From: an uncultured Pelagibacteraceae bacterium
Lineage (GTDB): Bacteria > Pseudomonadota > Alphaproteobacteria > Pelagibacterales > Pelagibacteraceae
Assembly (NCBI GenBank): GCA_902628635.1
Contig: CACONQ010000003.1
Location: forward strand, 1-64,000
Length of the DNA: 64,000 nt
Direction of reading: 5' to 3'
The notes beneath the pieces are model-generated. The model saw only the letters and a program-made list of their open reading frames with translations. It made no database searches and was not told where the DNA came from. Position numbers and translations under genes: made by a program. This document shows positions 28,684 through 37,243 of the stretch, piece after piece. The number at the start of each line of letters is the position of its first letter. Position 1 is the stretch's first letter.

Positions 28684-30214
28684 AAATTTTTATATCACGA
28701 CACCGATATATTATCCGTCAGCAAAACCTCATATGGGACATGCGTACTCAAGTATTGTTGCTGATTTTTTTGCAAGAATTAAAAGAATTCAAGGATATAA
28801 CGTTTTTTTTTTAACAGGTACTGATGAACATGGTCAAAAGATACAAAGAGCTGCTGAAAAAGCAAATAAAGATCCTCTAAAATTTTGTGATGAAATTAGC
28901 AAAACCTTCAAGGATCTATCATCCATATTAAACTTATCTAATGATGATTTTATAAGAACAACCGAAAAAAGACATTTCATATCTGTTGAAAACCTTTGGA
29001 ACATTCTTGAAAAAAAGGGTGAAATATATCTATCAAAATATGCTGGTTGGTACTCTGTATCAGATGAAGCTTTTTATAACGATGATGAAATCGATACGGT
29101 CAATGGTAAAAAAATATGTAAAAGTTCTGGTTCACCTGTTGAGTGGGTAGAGGAGGAGTCCTTTTTTTTTAAGCTATCAAAATGGCAAGATAAATTATTG
29201 AAGTTTTATTCAGAAAATCCAAAATTTATATTGCCGGAAACAAGAAAAAATGAGGTTATAAGTTTTGTTAAAAGCGGATTAAAAGATTTATCTATTAGTC
29301 GAAAATCATTTTCATGGGGTATTAAGGTTCCATCAAATAAAGATCATGTTATATATGTTTGGTTAGATGCTCTGACCAATTACTTAAGCGCATTGAATTA
29401 TCCCGATGAAAAAAATAATTTATTTAAAAACTTTTGGCCTGCTAACATTCATCTAATAGGAAAAGATATATTACGATTTCATGCAGTTTATTGGCCAGCA
29501 TTTCTTTTAGCTGCAGGAATTAAACCTCCATTAAGAGTTTATGGTCATGGGTGGATATTGTCTGGGGAAGAAAAAATGTCAAAATCAAAAGGTAATATAC
29601 TTGACCCAATTGAAATTATTAAAGTTTATGGACTTGATGCTCTAAGATATTATTTGTTAAAAGAGGTTTCATTTGGAAATGATGGCAGTATATCAAAAGA
29701 AAAATTAGAAAATTGTATAAATAGTGATCTAGCAAACAACTACGGAAATTTGTGTCAAAGAGTAATTGCTTTTTGTGAAAAGAATATTGGCTTAGAAATA
29801 CCTAGTACTGACAAATTTAATAATGATGATTTAAATATACTAAATAACTTTAGTTCTAATATTGATAACATTATTGATAAAATTGATAATCAAAATATTA
29901 ACTACTATATAGATTTTGTTGTAGGACAATTATTTAATGCTAATAAGTATTTTAATGATCAAGCGCCATGGACTAAAAAATCTGATACAAAAAGGTTGAA
30001 TACTATTGTTTACGTTTCGTTAGAATTAATTAGAAAGATTTCGATTTTATTATACCCTGTGATGCCCCAAACAACTTTGAAAGTTTTAAGTATTTTTTCT
30101 ATTAATGAAAAACAGATTAATTTTTCTTCGATTACAGATAACAAATTCTTAAAAGAAAAGATGAAAATTTCAAAATTAGATATATTATTTAAAAAAATTA
30201 ATAAAAATGATTGA
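28676..30214 (+). CDS. metG: Methionine--tRNA ligase
   Basis: Class I synthetase that charges initiator and elongator tRNA-Met. The 512-residue sequence has the HIGH motif as HMGH and KMSKS as EKMSKSKGN. It has no C-terminal EMAP/Trbp111 dimerisation domain and no tetra-Cys zinc knuckle in the connective peptide, so it is the short zinc-free type. Stop overlaps tatD by 8 bases. Confidence 0.96.
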   Translation: MSKNFYITTPIYYPSAKPHMGHAYSSIVADFFARIKRIQGYNVFFLTGTDEHGQKIQRAAEKANKDPLKFCDEISKTFKDLSSILNLSNDDFIRTTEKRHFISVENLWNILEKKGEIYLSKYAGWYSVSDEAFYNDDEIDTVNGKKICKSSGSPVEWVEEESFFFKLSKWQDKLLKFYSENPKFILPETRKNEVISFVKSGLKDLSISRKSFSWGIKVPSNKDHVIYVWLDALTNYLSALNYPDEKNNLFKNFWPANIHLIGKDILRFHAVYWPAFLLAAGIKPPLRVYGHGWILSGEEKMSKSKGNILDPIEIIKVYGLDALRYYLLKEVSFGNDGSISKEKLENCINSDLANNYGNLCQRVIAFCEKNIGLEIPSTDKFNNDDLNILNNFSSNIDNIIDKIDNQNINYYIDFVVGQLFNANKYFNDQAPWTKKSDTKRLNTIVYVSLELIRKISILLYPVMPQTTLKVLSIFSINEKQINFSSITDNKFLKEKMKISKLDILFKKINKND

Positions 30215-30968
30215 TTCACACTGTCACCTAGATCATGAACCCCTGTTTTCAAATTTAGATAAAGTCTTAAGTAGATCTAAGGATGTTGGAATTGAAAAAA
30301 TTTTAACCATTTGTACTAATATTAAAGGTTATTCCAACATTTTAGACATTGTTAAAAGAGATGAAATTATATTCGGAACATTTGGTATTCATCCACACGA
30401 AACAAAAAATAATTTTATTAAAAAAGAGGATATAATTAATAATGTAAAATCTAATAATAAAATTATAGGAGTAGGTGAAACTGGATTAGACTTTTATTAT
30501 AATAATAGTGACAAAGATATACAAATTGAGAGTTTTCAAAATCATATTGAGGCTGCTTCCTCTCTAAAGATTCCTATTATTGTGCACTCAAGAAGTGCAG
30601 AAAATGAAACTTTTGAAATTTTGAAAAAGAACTATAACAAAGATCTTAAAATTTTAATGCATTGTTTCACAGGATCATCATCATTTGCGGAGCAATTAAT
30701 GCCATTAAATGCCTATTTTTCTGCTAGTGGAATAATTACATTTAAAAATTCATTAGAATTACAAGAAACTTTTTGTAAAATTCCCAATGAAAAATTATTA
30801 ATAGAGACGGATAGTCCTTTTTTATCACCCGTTCCTAATAGGGGTAAAAAAAATGAGCCATCTTTTATTAAATTTACCGCTGAAAAACTAGCCAAATTAA
30901 AGAATATGAAAACTTCGGATTTAATAAAAATAACAACTGATAATTTTAATAAATTATTTTTTAATTAA
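30207..30968 (+). CDS. tatD: TatD family metal-dependent hydrolase
   Basis: TIM-barrel hydrolase of 253 residues related to TatD DNases. The first metal site is DSHCHLDH; further ligands are the Glu in GVGETGLDF and His residues in IVHSRSA and MHCFTG, plus the late Asp in LIETDSPFLSP. The role is uncertain in general (DNA or protein quality control has been proposed), and the name does not mean it belongs to the Tat translocase. Consistently downstream of metG in alphaproteobacteria. Confidence 0.93.
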   Translation: MIDSHCHLDHEPLFSNLDKVLSRSKDVGIEKILTICTNIKGYSNILDIVKRDEIIFGTFGIHPHETKNNFIKKEDIINNVKSNNKIIGVGETGLDFYYNNSDKDIQIESFQNHIEAASSLKIPIIVHSRSAENETFEILKKNYNKDLKILMHCFTGSSSFAEQLMPLNAYFSASGIITFKNSLELQETFCKIPNEKLLIETDSPFLSPVPNRGKKNEPSFIKFTAEKLAKLKNMKTSDLIKITTDNFNKLFFN

Positions 30969-30970
30969 AA

Positions 30971-31741
30971 ATGAAATTTATTATTTTAGGTTGTGGTAGT
31001 TCAATGGGTGTACCACGTGCAGATGGCTTTTATGGAAATTGTGATCCTAAAAATAAAAAAAACTATAGAACAAGATGCTCTGCAGTATTTTTATGTAAAA
31101 ACCTAAATATTCTATTTGATTCTTCTCCAGATCTTAGGACCCAATTAATTAATAATAAAATTAAATCTATTGATAAAGTATTCTATTCTCATATGCACGC
31201 TGACCAAACACACGGTATAAATGATCTACGTGTATTTTTTATAAAGAACAAAAAACCAATTGATGTTTATGCTGATGATGCTACAAGAAAATATCTTCTT
31301 AAAAATTTTTCTTATTGTTTTAAATCCAGTTCTAAAGAATATCCATCAATTTTAAAATTAAATAAAGTTAAAAAGGTTTTTAAAATGAATTACTCTAGCG
31401 AAAAGATAAGTATAAGATCCATTAAAGTAGAACACGGAAATGTTAATAGTATATGTTATATAATTAATAAAAAATTAGCATATATAAGTGATGTTAGTAA
31501 AATTTATAAGAAAGATTATAAATATTTCAAAAATCTAAAATATTTAATTATTGATTGTTTGTGGTATCGAAACCATCCATCTCATTTAAACCTTGATCAA
31601 TCTTTGGAGTTTATTAAAAAATTCTCACCAAAAAAAGCAGTTTTAACAAATTTGCATTCAGATTTAGATTATAAACAACTTAAAAAGAAACTTAATAAAA
31701 ATATTACACCAGCATATGATGGGATGAGTTTAAATTTATAA
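30971..31741 (+). CDS. MBL-fold metallohydrolase, PhnP-like
   Basis: A 256-residue metallo-beta-lactamase-fold hydrolase. It has the glycine-rich opening LGCGSSMGVPR, then the metal motif SHMHADQTHG, and later metal ligands in the LHSDLD region. Relatives are cyclic phosphodiesterases of the PhnP type, but no phosphonate genes are nearby. The gene directly follows tatD, as in many relatives. Its end overlaps the convergent glutathione peroxidase gene by 6 bases. Confidence 0.88.
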   Translation: MKFIILGCGSSMGVPRADGFYGNCDPKNKKNYRTRCSAVFLCKNLNILFDSSPDLRTQLINNKIKSIDKVFYSHMHADQTHGINDLRVFFIKNKKPIDVYADDATRKYLLKNFSYCFKSSSKEYPSILKLNKVKKVFKMNYSSEKISIRSIKVEHGNVNSICYIINKKLAYISDVSKIYKKDYKYFKNLKYLIIDCLWYRNHPSHLNLDQSLEFIKKFSPKKAVLTNLHSDLDYKQLKKKLNKNITPAYDGMSLNL

Positions 31742-32281
31742 TAAACTCTCTATTTTTGAAGTAACCTTATTTGACATTGGATTAGTGAAGGATGCAAACG
31801 TATCCTCTACTTTTCCTTTTTTATTTATTAAAATTTTATGAAAATTCCATTTTGGTACAGCAGATTTTCCATAATTTTTTTTTGCCCATTTAAAGATTTC
31901 GTGTGCATCTTCACCCTTAACTTCAGTTATTTTCGTTATAGGAAAATTAATATTAAAGTTTACCTCGCAAAAATCTTTAACATCTTTTTCATTGCTTTTC
32001 TCTTGATTAAAGCTATTTGAGGGTACGCCTAAAACAATAAGACCTTCTTCTTTATATTTTTGCCACAATTTTTGTAAATCAGAATACTGTTTAGTAAAAC
32101 CACAATAACTTGCTGTATTTGTTATAAGTACGACTTTATTTTTAAATTCATTTAAATCAATTACTTCTCCAGTAATGCTTTCGATTTTAAAATCATATAA
32201 AACTTTATCGTAGTTTTCTGAGAAGCCTTTCTTACTGAAAAACATAAATATAATTAAAATAGTAAAAATTTTTAATTTCAT
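31736..32281 (-). CDS. Glutathione peroxidase family protein, exported
   Basis: Thiol peroxidase of the GPx family. The 181-residue protein has a signal peptide (residues 1-21, hydrophobic FTILIIFMFF), then the active-site segment NTASYCGFTKQY with Cys rather than selenocysteine, and the later Trp-Asn motif KWNFHKIL. Cys-GPx enzymes usually take electrons from thioredoxin. Export to the periplasm is inferred from the signal sequence. It lies upstream of nothing obviously related and is followed on the same strand by nothing before the convergent gene. Confidence 0.9.
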   Translation of the reverse strand: MKLKIFTILIIFMFFSKKGFSENYDKVLYDFKIESITGEVIDLNEFKNKVVLITNTASYCGFTKQYSDLQKLWQKYKEEGLIVLGVPSNSFNQEKSNEKDVKDFCEVNFNINFPITKITEVKGEDAHEIFKWAKKNYGKSAVPKWNFHKILINKKGKVEDTFASFTNPMSNKVTSKIESLL

Positions 32282-32290
32282 ACAATTATA

Positions 32291-33463
32291 TTATTTATTT
32301 GGTGTAAGTAATATCAGAAAGTATCCAGCTATAGTGGATAATAGTGACCCAGTTAAAACTCCAATTTTAACACCGTCCATGTATTGCATATTTTCAACAA
32401 AAGCTAAATTACCAACGAATAAACTCATGGTGAAACCTATTCCTGTTAAAATACCAACACCATAAAAATTAAACCAGTTTGAATTGTTTGGCATTTGAGC
32501 AATTTTTAATTTTATTGAAACATATGAAAAAACAAATACTCCTAATTGTTTACCGACAAATAAACCTAAAACAATTCCCAAAGGTACCTTATCCATTAAA
32601 GATGATAAAGATAAGCCTTCTAATGAGACGCCTGCATTAGCAAATGCAAATAACGGCATTATACCAAAAGCAACATAGGGACTTATTGCGTGTTCAATTT
32701 TTAAAAGTAAAGAAAAATCTTTTTCTTTTTTTCTATGTGGAATTGTCATTGCTAAAAGTACGCCCGCTATTGTTGCATGAATTCCAGAATTGTGAGTAAA
32801 GTCCCATAGTGCTAAGCCAACTATTAGATATGGTAAAAATTTCTTAATGTTAAATTTATTTATTAATAACAATATAATAAAAGCAACGGACATTAAAGAT
32901 AGATAAACAATATTTAGATCACCAGAATAAAATATAGCAATTATTAAAATAGCACCTAAGTCATCAATAATAGCAAGAGCAGTTAAAAAAACTTTAAGGG
33001 ATATAGGCACTCTTTTTCCAAGTAATGACAAAACTCCTAAAGAAAAAGCTATATCAGTTGCAGATGGAATTGCCCAACCATTCAAAGTCTCTGGATCTCC
33101 AAAATTTATGATAACGTAAAATAGGGCAGGTACAACCATTCCTCCAATTGCAGCAATTATTGGTAACAATGCTTGTTTAAAATTAGAAAGCTCACCTTGT
33201 AAAAATTCTCTTTTAATTTCAAGTGTAACAAAAAAGAAAAAGATGGCCATTAAAGCATCATTAATCCAATGCAATATACTTAACCTCAAACCAATTTCAT
33301 TAAATCCAATAAATAAATATTTTTCTAAAGTTGAAAAGTACAAATCAGCATATGTAGAATTACTAATAATTAAAGCAAATATTGCGCTGAATAATAGAAC
33401 TAACCCGCTAGCTGCCTCTAGTTTAAAGAACCATCTGAACGGTTTTGAAATATAATTTATCAT
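32291..33463 (-). CDS. nhaA: Na+/H+ antiporter NhaA
   Basis: Electrogenic sodium/proton antiporter in the inner membrane. The 390-residue protein has about 12 transmembrane helices and the paired aspartates in ALAIIDDLGAI that bind Na+ or H+. The HSGIHATIAGVLLAM segment is also conserved. It starts one base into the preceding zinc-ribbon gene (TAATG) and is probably transcribed with it. Useful in a marine organism for sodium export and pH control. Confidence 0.96.
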   Translation of the reverse strand: MINYISKPFRWFFKLEAASGLVLLFSAIFALIISNSTYADLYFSTLEKYLFIGFNEIGLRLSILHWINDALMAIFFFFVTLEIKREFLQGELSNFKQALLPIIAAIGGMVVPALFYVIINFGDPETLNGWAIPSATDIAFSLGVLSLLGKRVPISLKVFLTALAIIDDLGAILIIAIFYSGDLNIVYLSLMSVAFIILLLINKFNIKKFLPYLIVGLALWDFTHNSGIHATIAGVLLAMTIPHRKKEKDFSLLLKIEHAISPYVAFGIMPLFAFANAGVSLEGLSLSSLMDKVPLGIVLGLFVGKQLGVFVFSYVSIKLKIAQMPNNSNWFNFYGVGILTGIGFTMSLFVGNLAFVENMQYMDGVKIGVLTGSLLSTIAGYFLILLTPNK

Positions 33464-33891
33464 TACTTTATTAAATCTATTGTAAATAAATAGAAATCTT
33501 TAAGAGTTTCATAAAAATTTTCAAGTAAAAATTCAAAACCAGGAACAAAATTATTTATTTGAATTTTAAATGTATCTAAAAATATTATTAATGCAGCAAA
33601 ACTAATTATTGTAATTAAAAGTAAATTCAAGATTGGTAAGTTATTTTTTTTTAAATTTTTTACTTTTGTGTTATTTTCCTCTGCTTCAATTATAATATCT
33701 TCAGTTTCTTTGGGTATTTTGTTAGTTTTTGTTTTTGTAGATATTCTTTCAATTTTTTTCTTTACTTCAATTGTCTTTTTAAAAAACCACTTATTATCAC
33801 AAGAACTACATTGTAATAATCTTCCTTTTTCAGGTATTAAGCTATCCTCGATATCAAATTTTTTTTTACATTTTGGACAGGCAATTATCAT
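33463..33891 (-). CDS. Zinc-ribbon membrane protein (MJ0042-type motif)
   Basis: A 142-residue protein with an N-terminal zinc ribbon: CPKCKKKFDIE then CSSCDNKW, the pattern of the MJ0042/zinc_ribbon_5 family. A charged linker and a transmembrane segment follow (about residues 89-106), then a short C-terminal part. These proteins are common in alphaproteobacteria near ftsE/ftsX or housekeeping genes, and their role is unknown. Overlaps nhaA by one base. Confidence 0.8.
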   Translation of the reverse strand: MIIACPKCKKKFDIEDSLIPEKGRLLQCSSCDNKWFFKKTIEVKKKIERISTKTKTNKIPKETEDIIIEAEENNTKVKNLKKNNLPILNLLLITIISFAALIIFLDTFKIQINNFVPGFEFLLENFYETLKDFYLFTIDLIK

Positions 33892-33985
33892 GCTTATTTA
33901 TATAGCAGATTTTATTTAAAATTCTTCAAATTTGCTATTATTTATCCTTTGAAATTCACATTATCTACTATATTAGTATTCATCT

Positions 33986-34062
<77 letters not shown>

Positions 34063-34069
34063 TTTAATT

Positions 34070-34351
34070 ATGAATAAAGTAAAAATTTATAAACCAGCTA
34101 AAACATCCATGCAATCTGGGTTAGGAAATAGTAAGAGTTGGGTATTAGAATTTATATCTAAAAGAAGTGGAGTAAATCCATTAATGGGATGGGAAAGCTC
34201 AACCCATACACTTTCTGAAGTTAAGTTAGAATTTACCAATAAAGAAAATGCCATTAAATATGCAAAGAAAAATAAATTAGATTATGAAGTAATTGAACCA
34301 AAAATAAAAAAAGTTAACAAAAAATCTTACTCAGATAATTTTATTAAATAA
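34070..34351 (+). CDS. ETC complex I subunit, NDUFS4-like
   Basis: A 93-residue protein starting MNKVKIYKPAKTSMQSG; the family is the complex I accessory subunit NDUFS4 (ETC complex I conserved region), found in alphaproteobacteria and mitochondria. Visible hallmarks are KPAKTSMQSG near the start, then WVLEF, MGWESSTHT and an alternating helix with AIKYAKKNKLDYEV. The reading frame continues upstream through tRNA-Pro but ATG 34070 is the sensible start. It stabilises NADH:quinone oxidoreductase. Overlaps the transporter gene by one base. Confidence 0.9.
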   Translation: MNKVKIYKPAKTSMQSGLGNSKSWVLEFISKRSGVNPLMGWESSTHTLSEVKLEFTNKENAIKYAKKNKLDYEVIEPKIKKVNKKSYSDNFIK

Positions 34352-35346
34352 TGTTTAAGTTTTTTACAGATAAAAGGTGGTTTACTTGGAGTATAGGAGG
34401 AACGCTACTTATTTTATTTGCTACTTGGTATCAGGTTTCATTAGACGTTAGAATTAATGAGTGGTTTGGTGAATTTTATGATACTCTACAAAAGGCTCTA
34501 GCTGAACCAGGTGCTGTTTCTGAAAAAGAGTTTATCGCTTATTTATTTACATTCGCAAAAATTGCTGCTGTTTATATTTTAGTTGTAATCTTCAGTGATT
34601 ATTTTACTAGCCATTGGACTTTTAGATGGAGAACAGCAATGGCAGACTTTTATCATGATACTTGGGATAAAGCATCCTCAATAGAAGGAGCTTCCCAACG
34701 AGTTCAAGAAGATACCTTAAAATTTGCCAGAATAATGGAGGGTCTAGGTGCTGAATTATTACGTAGTTTAATGACATTGATAGCTTTTACTCCAATATTG
34801 TGGGAGCTTTCAAAAAGTATAACTGTACTCCCATGGATTGGCGAAGTTGAACATGCATTAGTATGGGTTGCAATTATATCAGCATTAGGTGGTACAGTAC
34901 TTTTAGCGTCAGTTGGTATCAAACTTCCTGGAATTGAATACGATATTCAAAAAGAGGAGGCTGCATATAGAAAAGAATTAGTTTTAGGTGAGGACTTTAA
35001 AGAGAATGCAAAACCACAAAAAATAACAGATCTTTATGGAGGCGTAAGAAAAATACATTATAAAATGTACTTTCATTATTTATATTTTAACGCTGTAAAA
35101 TGGAGCTATCTTCAAGGTATGGTAATTGTTCCTTATTTGGCTTTAGCTCCTACAATTGTAACAGGTGCTATTACATTAGGATTTGTTCAACAAATTATAA
35201 GAGCTTTTGGACGTGTTGAAACATCTTTACAATATTTAGTAAGAAGTTGGCCAATTATAGTAGAATTAATTTCTGTTTGGAAAAGACTCAGCGAGTTTGA
35301 GGCTAAATTAAAAGCTCAAAATAAAATTGAAACACAAGCTCAATGA
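34351..35346 (+). CDS. SbmA/BacA-like peptide transporter, short form
   Basis: Inner-membrane protein of the SbmA/BacA family, which imports peptides using the proton gradient. The signature RVQEDTLKFARIMEGLG, the FRWRTAM segment and the KLPGIEYD and AAYRKELV motifs are all clear. At 331 residues it is about 75 residues shorter than E. coli SbmA; the alignment begins only at the RWxxW segment, so the first membrane helix or two are absent. There is no ABC nucleotide-binding domain. Starts on a 1-base overlap and overlaps glpX by 4. Confidence 0.85.
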   Translation: MFKFFTDKRWFTWSIGGTLLILFATWYQVSLDVRINEWFGEFYDTLQKALAEPGAVSEKEFIAYLFTFAKIAAVYILVVIFSDYFTSHWTFRWRTAMADFYHDTWDKASSIEGASQRVQEDTLKFARIMEGLGAELLRSLMTLIAFTPILWELSKSITVLPWIGEVEHALVWVAIISALGGTVLLASVGIKLPGIEYDIQKEEAAYRKELVLGEDFKENAKPQKITDLYGGVRKIHYKMYFHYLYFNAVKWSYLQGMVIVPYLALAPTIVTGAITLGFVQQIIRAFGRVETSLQYLVRSWPIIVELISVWKRLSEFEAKLKAQNKIETQAQ

Positions 35347-36290
35347 GTTTAGACGAAAAATATATAAATCTATTTGCAAAAATTACCTCAAGAGCAGCAA
35401 TTTCAACAATTCCTTATTTGGGTAAAAAAGATAAAAAAGCTGCCGACAAAGCAGCTGTAGATAATATGAGAAGCGAACTTAATAAAATTAACATGAAAGG
35501 CACTATTGTAATTGGCGAGGGTGAGTTAGACGAAGCACCAATGTTATATATAGGAGAAAAATTAGGAAATGGTAATGGTCCAGATTTGGATATAGCTGTA
35601 GATCCACTTGAAGGCACAAATTTTGCAGCAAATAATTTACCTGGTGCTCTATCTGTTATTGCTGTTTCGAAAGCTAATAATCTGTTTCATGCACCTGAAA
35701 CATATATGGATAAAATTGCTATAAACGCTAACCAAAAAGGAATTGTAGATTTAGATTTTGATATAGGAACAAATGTTAAAAATCTTGCTGAATTTTTAAA
35801 TAAAGACATAAAAGAACTAACAGTATGTATTCTAAATAGGCCTAGACATAAAAAAATAATAGATAAATTAAACGAACTAAAGGTAAAATTAAAACTTATA
35901 AGTGATGGTGATGTATCAGGTGCCTTGCTTGTATCTAACAAAAAATACAAAGTCGATCTATTTTTAGGTATTGGAGGTGGTCCCGAAGGTGTTCTAGCTG
36001 CTGCAGCATTAGACACTCTTGGATGTTATTTTCAGGGTAAGTTTATATTTGATACCGAAGAAAGCATCAACAGAGCTGAAACCATGGGTATTAGAGATAT
36101 TAATAAAAAATATGAGATAAAAGATATTATTAAAGGAGACTCTATATTTTGTGCGACAGGTATAACATCAGGTGATCTTGTAAATGGTGTGAAGGTGGAT
36201 GGAAATAAGTATATTACTGAAACCTTAATTACTCATAAAAGCTCAAATTTAAATAAAATATTAGTACAAGAGGACACTATAAAAACTTGA
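35343..36290 (+). CDS. glpX: Fructose-1,6-bisphosphatase, class II (GlpX)
   Basis: Converts fructose-1,6-bisphosphate to fructose-6-phosphate in gluconeogenesis. The 315-residue enzyme has the metal-binding segments IGEGELDEAPML and DPLEGTN, the DGDVSG loop and the GGGPEGVLAAAA segment typical of class II. Length is normal. It overlaps the transporter gene by 4 bases (ATGA). tRNA-Glu follows 35 bases downstream. Confidence 0.95.
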   Translation: MSLDEKYINLFAKITSRAAISTIPYLGKKDKKAADKAAVDNMRSELNKINMKGTIVIGEGELDEAPMLYIGEKLGNGNGPDLDIAVDPLEGTNFAANNLPGALSVIAVSKANNLFHAPETYMDKIAINANQKGIVDLDFDIGTNVKNLAEFLNKDIKELTVCILNRPRHKKIIDKLNELKVKLKLISDGDVSGALLVSNKKYKVDLFLGIGGGPEGVLAAAALDTLGCYFQGKFIFDTEESINRAETMGIRDINKKYEIKDIIKGDSIFCATGITSGDLVNGVKVDGNKYITETLITHKSSNLNKILVQEDTIKT

Positions 36291-36325
36291 TTAAGATATC
36301 TTTATACAATAAAAGATCGGAGTTT

Positions 36326-36400
36326 GGTCCCTTCGTCTATCGGTTAGGACACATGGTTTTCATCCATGAAAGAGGGGTTCGATTCCCCTAGGGACCGCCA
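36326..36400 (+). tRNA. tRNA-Glu (anticodon TTC), CCA encoded
   Basis: Acceptor arms GGTCCCT and AGGGACC pair fully. The anticodon stem CATGG/CCATG encloses TTTTCAT, giving anticodon TTC. The T arm has GGTTCGATTCC and the CCA is encoded. The GIY-YIG gene starts 2 bases after the CCA. This tRNA is the left border of the accessory glycan island. Confidence 0.96.
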
Positions 36401-36402
36401 CA

Positions 36403-36669
36403 ATGCAATATTTTGTTTACATAATTGCTACAAAAGTCAAAAATAAAACAATTTCTTATGTAGGATATACATCAAATCTATCAAAAAGATTGGATGATCA
36501 TAATGCTGGAAAAGGAGCTAAATTTACTAGAGGTAAAAAATGGAAAATTATATTCAAAAAAAAATATATGAGTAAAATTAAAGCAATGCAGGAGGAATAT
36601 AAACTTAAGAAAAACTATTTATTAAGAAGTAAAATAAAAAAAAAATATTTTTGTAATGTTAAAATTTAA
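36403..36669 (+). CDS. GIY-YIG domain protein
   Basis: An 88-residue protein that is almost only a GIY-YIG nuclease fold: YFVYIIAT with the first tyrosines, VGYTSNLSKRL with the catalytic Arg, and a downstream Glu in MQEEYKLKKN. Small stand-alone GIY-YIG proteins (YhbQ-like) are common and mostly uncharacterised. Its ATG is 2 bases after tRNA-Glu, and the last tRNA bases (AGGGA) may also serve as its Shine-Dalgarno sequence. It could be an island gene or an ordinary chromosomal one. Overlaps the next gene by 14 bases. Confidence 0.85.
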   Translation: MQYFVYIIATKVKNKTISYVGYTSNLSKRLDDHNAGKGAKFTRGKKWKIIFKKKYMSKIKAMQEEYKLKKNYLLRSKIKKKYFCNVKI

Positions 36670-37243
36670 AAAAATTAAAGGTAATTTAATTCATCCTACG
36701 GCAATAATAAATTGGGATGAACTTATAATTGGAAAAGGTAATATAATAGGTCCATATGTCGTTATAGGCAATAAAGCACAATGGAAAAATAAAAAAAATT
36801 CTGGAAAAATTAAAATAGGTAATAAAAATATATTTAATGAATACGTAAATATTCATTTGCCTACAACTTTGAAAAAAATAACATTTATAGGCAATAATAA
36901 TTATATAATGAATTCATCAACAATTGATCATGACTGCTATATTGAAAATAATGTTACTTTAAGCAGTGGTGTCATTCTTGGGGGAAACGTTCATCTTATG
37001 AAATATTCAAATTTAGGTATAAAAACAATTATTCATCAGAATCAGGTAATTGGATCTTATACAATGATTGGTATGGGAACTATTATAACCAAAAAAAAAA
37101 TAATAAAACCAGGTTATATTTATTATGGCAAACCTGTTAAATTGATAAAGAAAAATAATTTTATTATTAAAAAACTTAAAATAGATGTGAATAATCTGAT
37201 AAAAGAAACCCAAAGATTTAAAAAGATAAAAAAAGAAATATGA
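36656..37243 (+). CDS. Left-handed beta-helix acyltransferase (LpxA/hexapeptide type)
   Basis: A 195-residue protein built of hexapeptide repeats (about residues 10-140; for example IHPTAII, IGKGNIIGP, IGNKNIFNE, IGNNNYIMN), which form a left-handed beta helix. The helix contains HDCYIENN followed by LSSGVILGGNVHL, like LpxA and sugar O-acetyl or N-acyl transferases. Given the neighbouring glycosyltransferases it probably acylates a nucleotide sugar or glycan; the exact substrate cannot be told. It is the first sugar-modification gene of the island. Confidence 0.8.
   Translation: MLKFKKIKGNLIHPTAIINWDELIIGKGNIIGPYVVIGNKAQWKNKKNSGKIKIGNKNIFNEYVNIHLPTTLKKITFIGNNNYIMNSSTIDHDCYIENNVTLSSGVILGGNVHLMKYSNLGIKTIIHQNQVIGSYTMIGMGTIITKKKIIKPGYIYYGKPVKLIKKNNFIIKKLKIDVNNLIKETQRFKKIKKEI

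Noticed and set aside
33361-33375. ATTACTA-containing sequences elsewhere as extra recombinase sites
   Set aside because: Short matches of 7-10 bases to one arm occur by chance in AT-rich DNA and lack the opposite arm at the right spacing.
36403-36669. GIY-YIG gene as part of a homing endonuclease intron in tRNA-Glu
   Set aside because: tRNA-Glu is intact and no intron structure is visible; the protein is a compact stand-alone domain.
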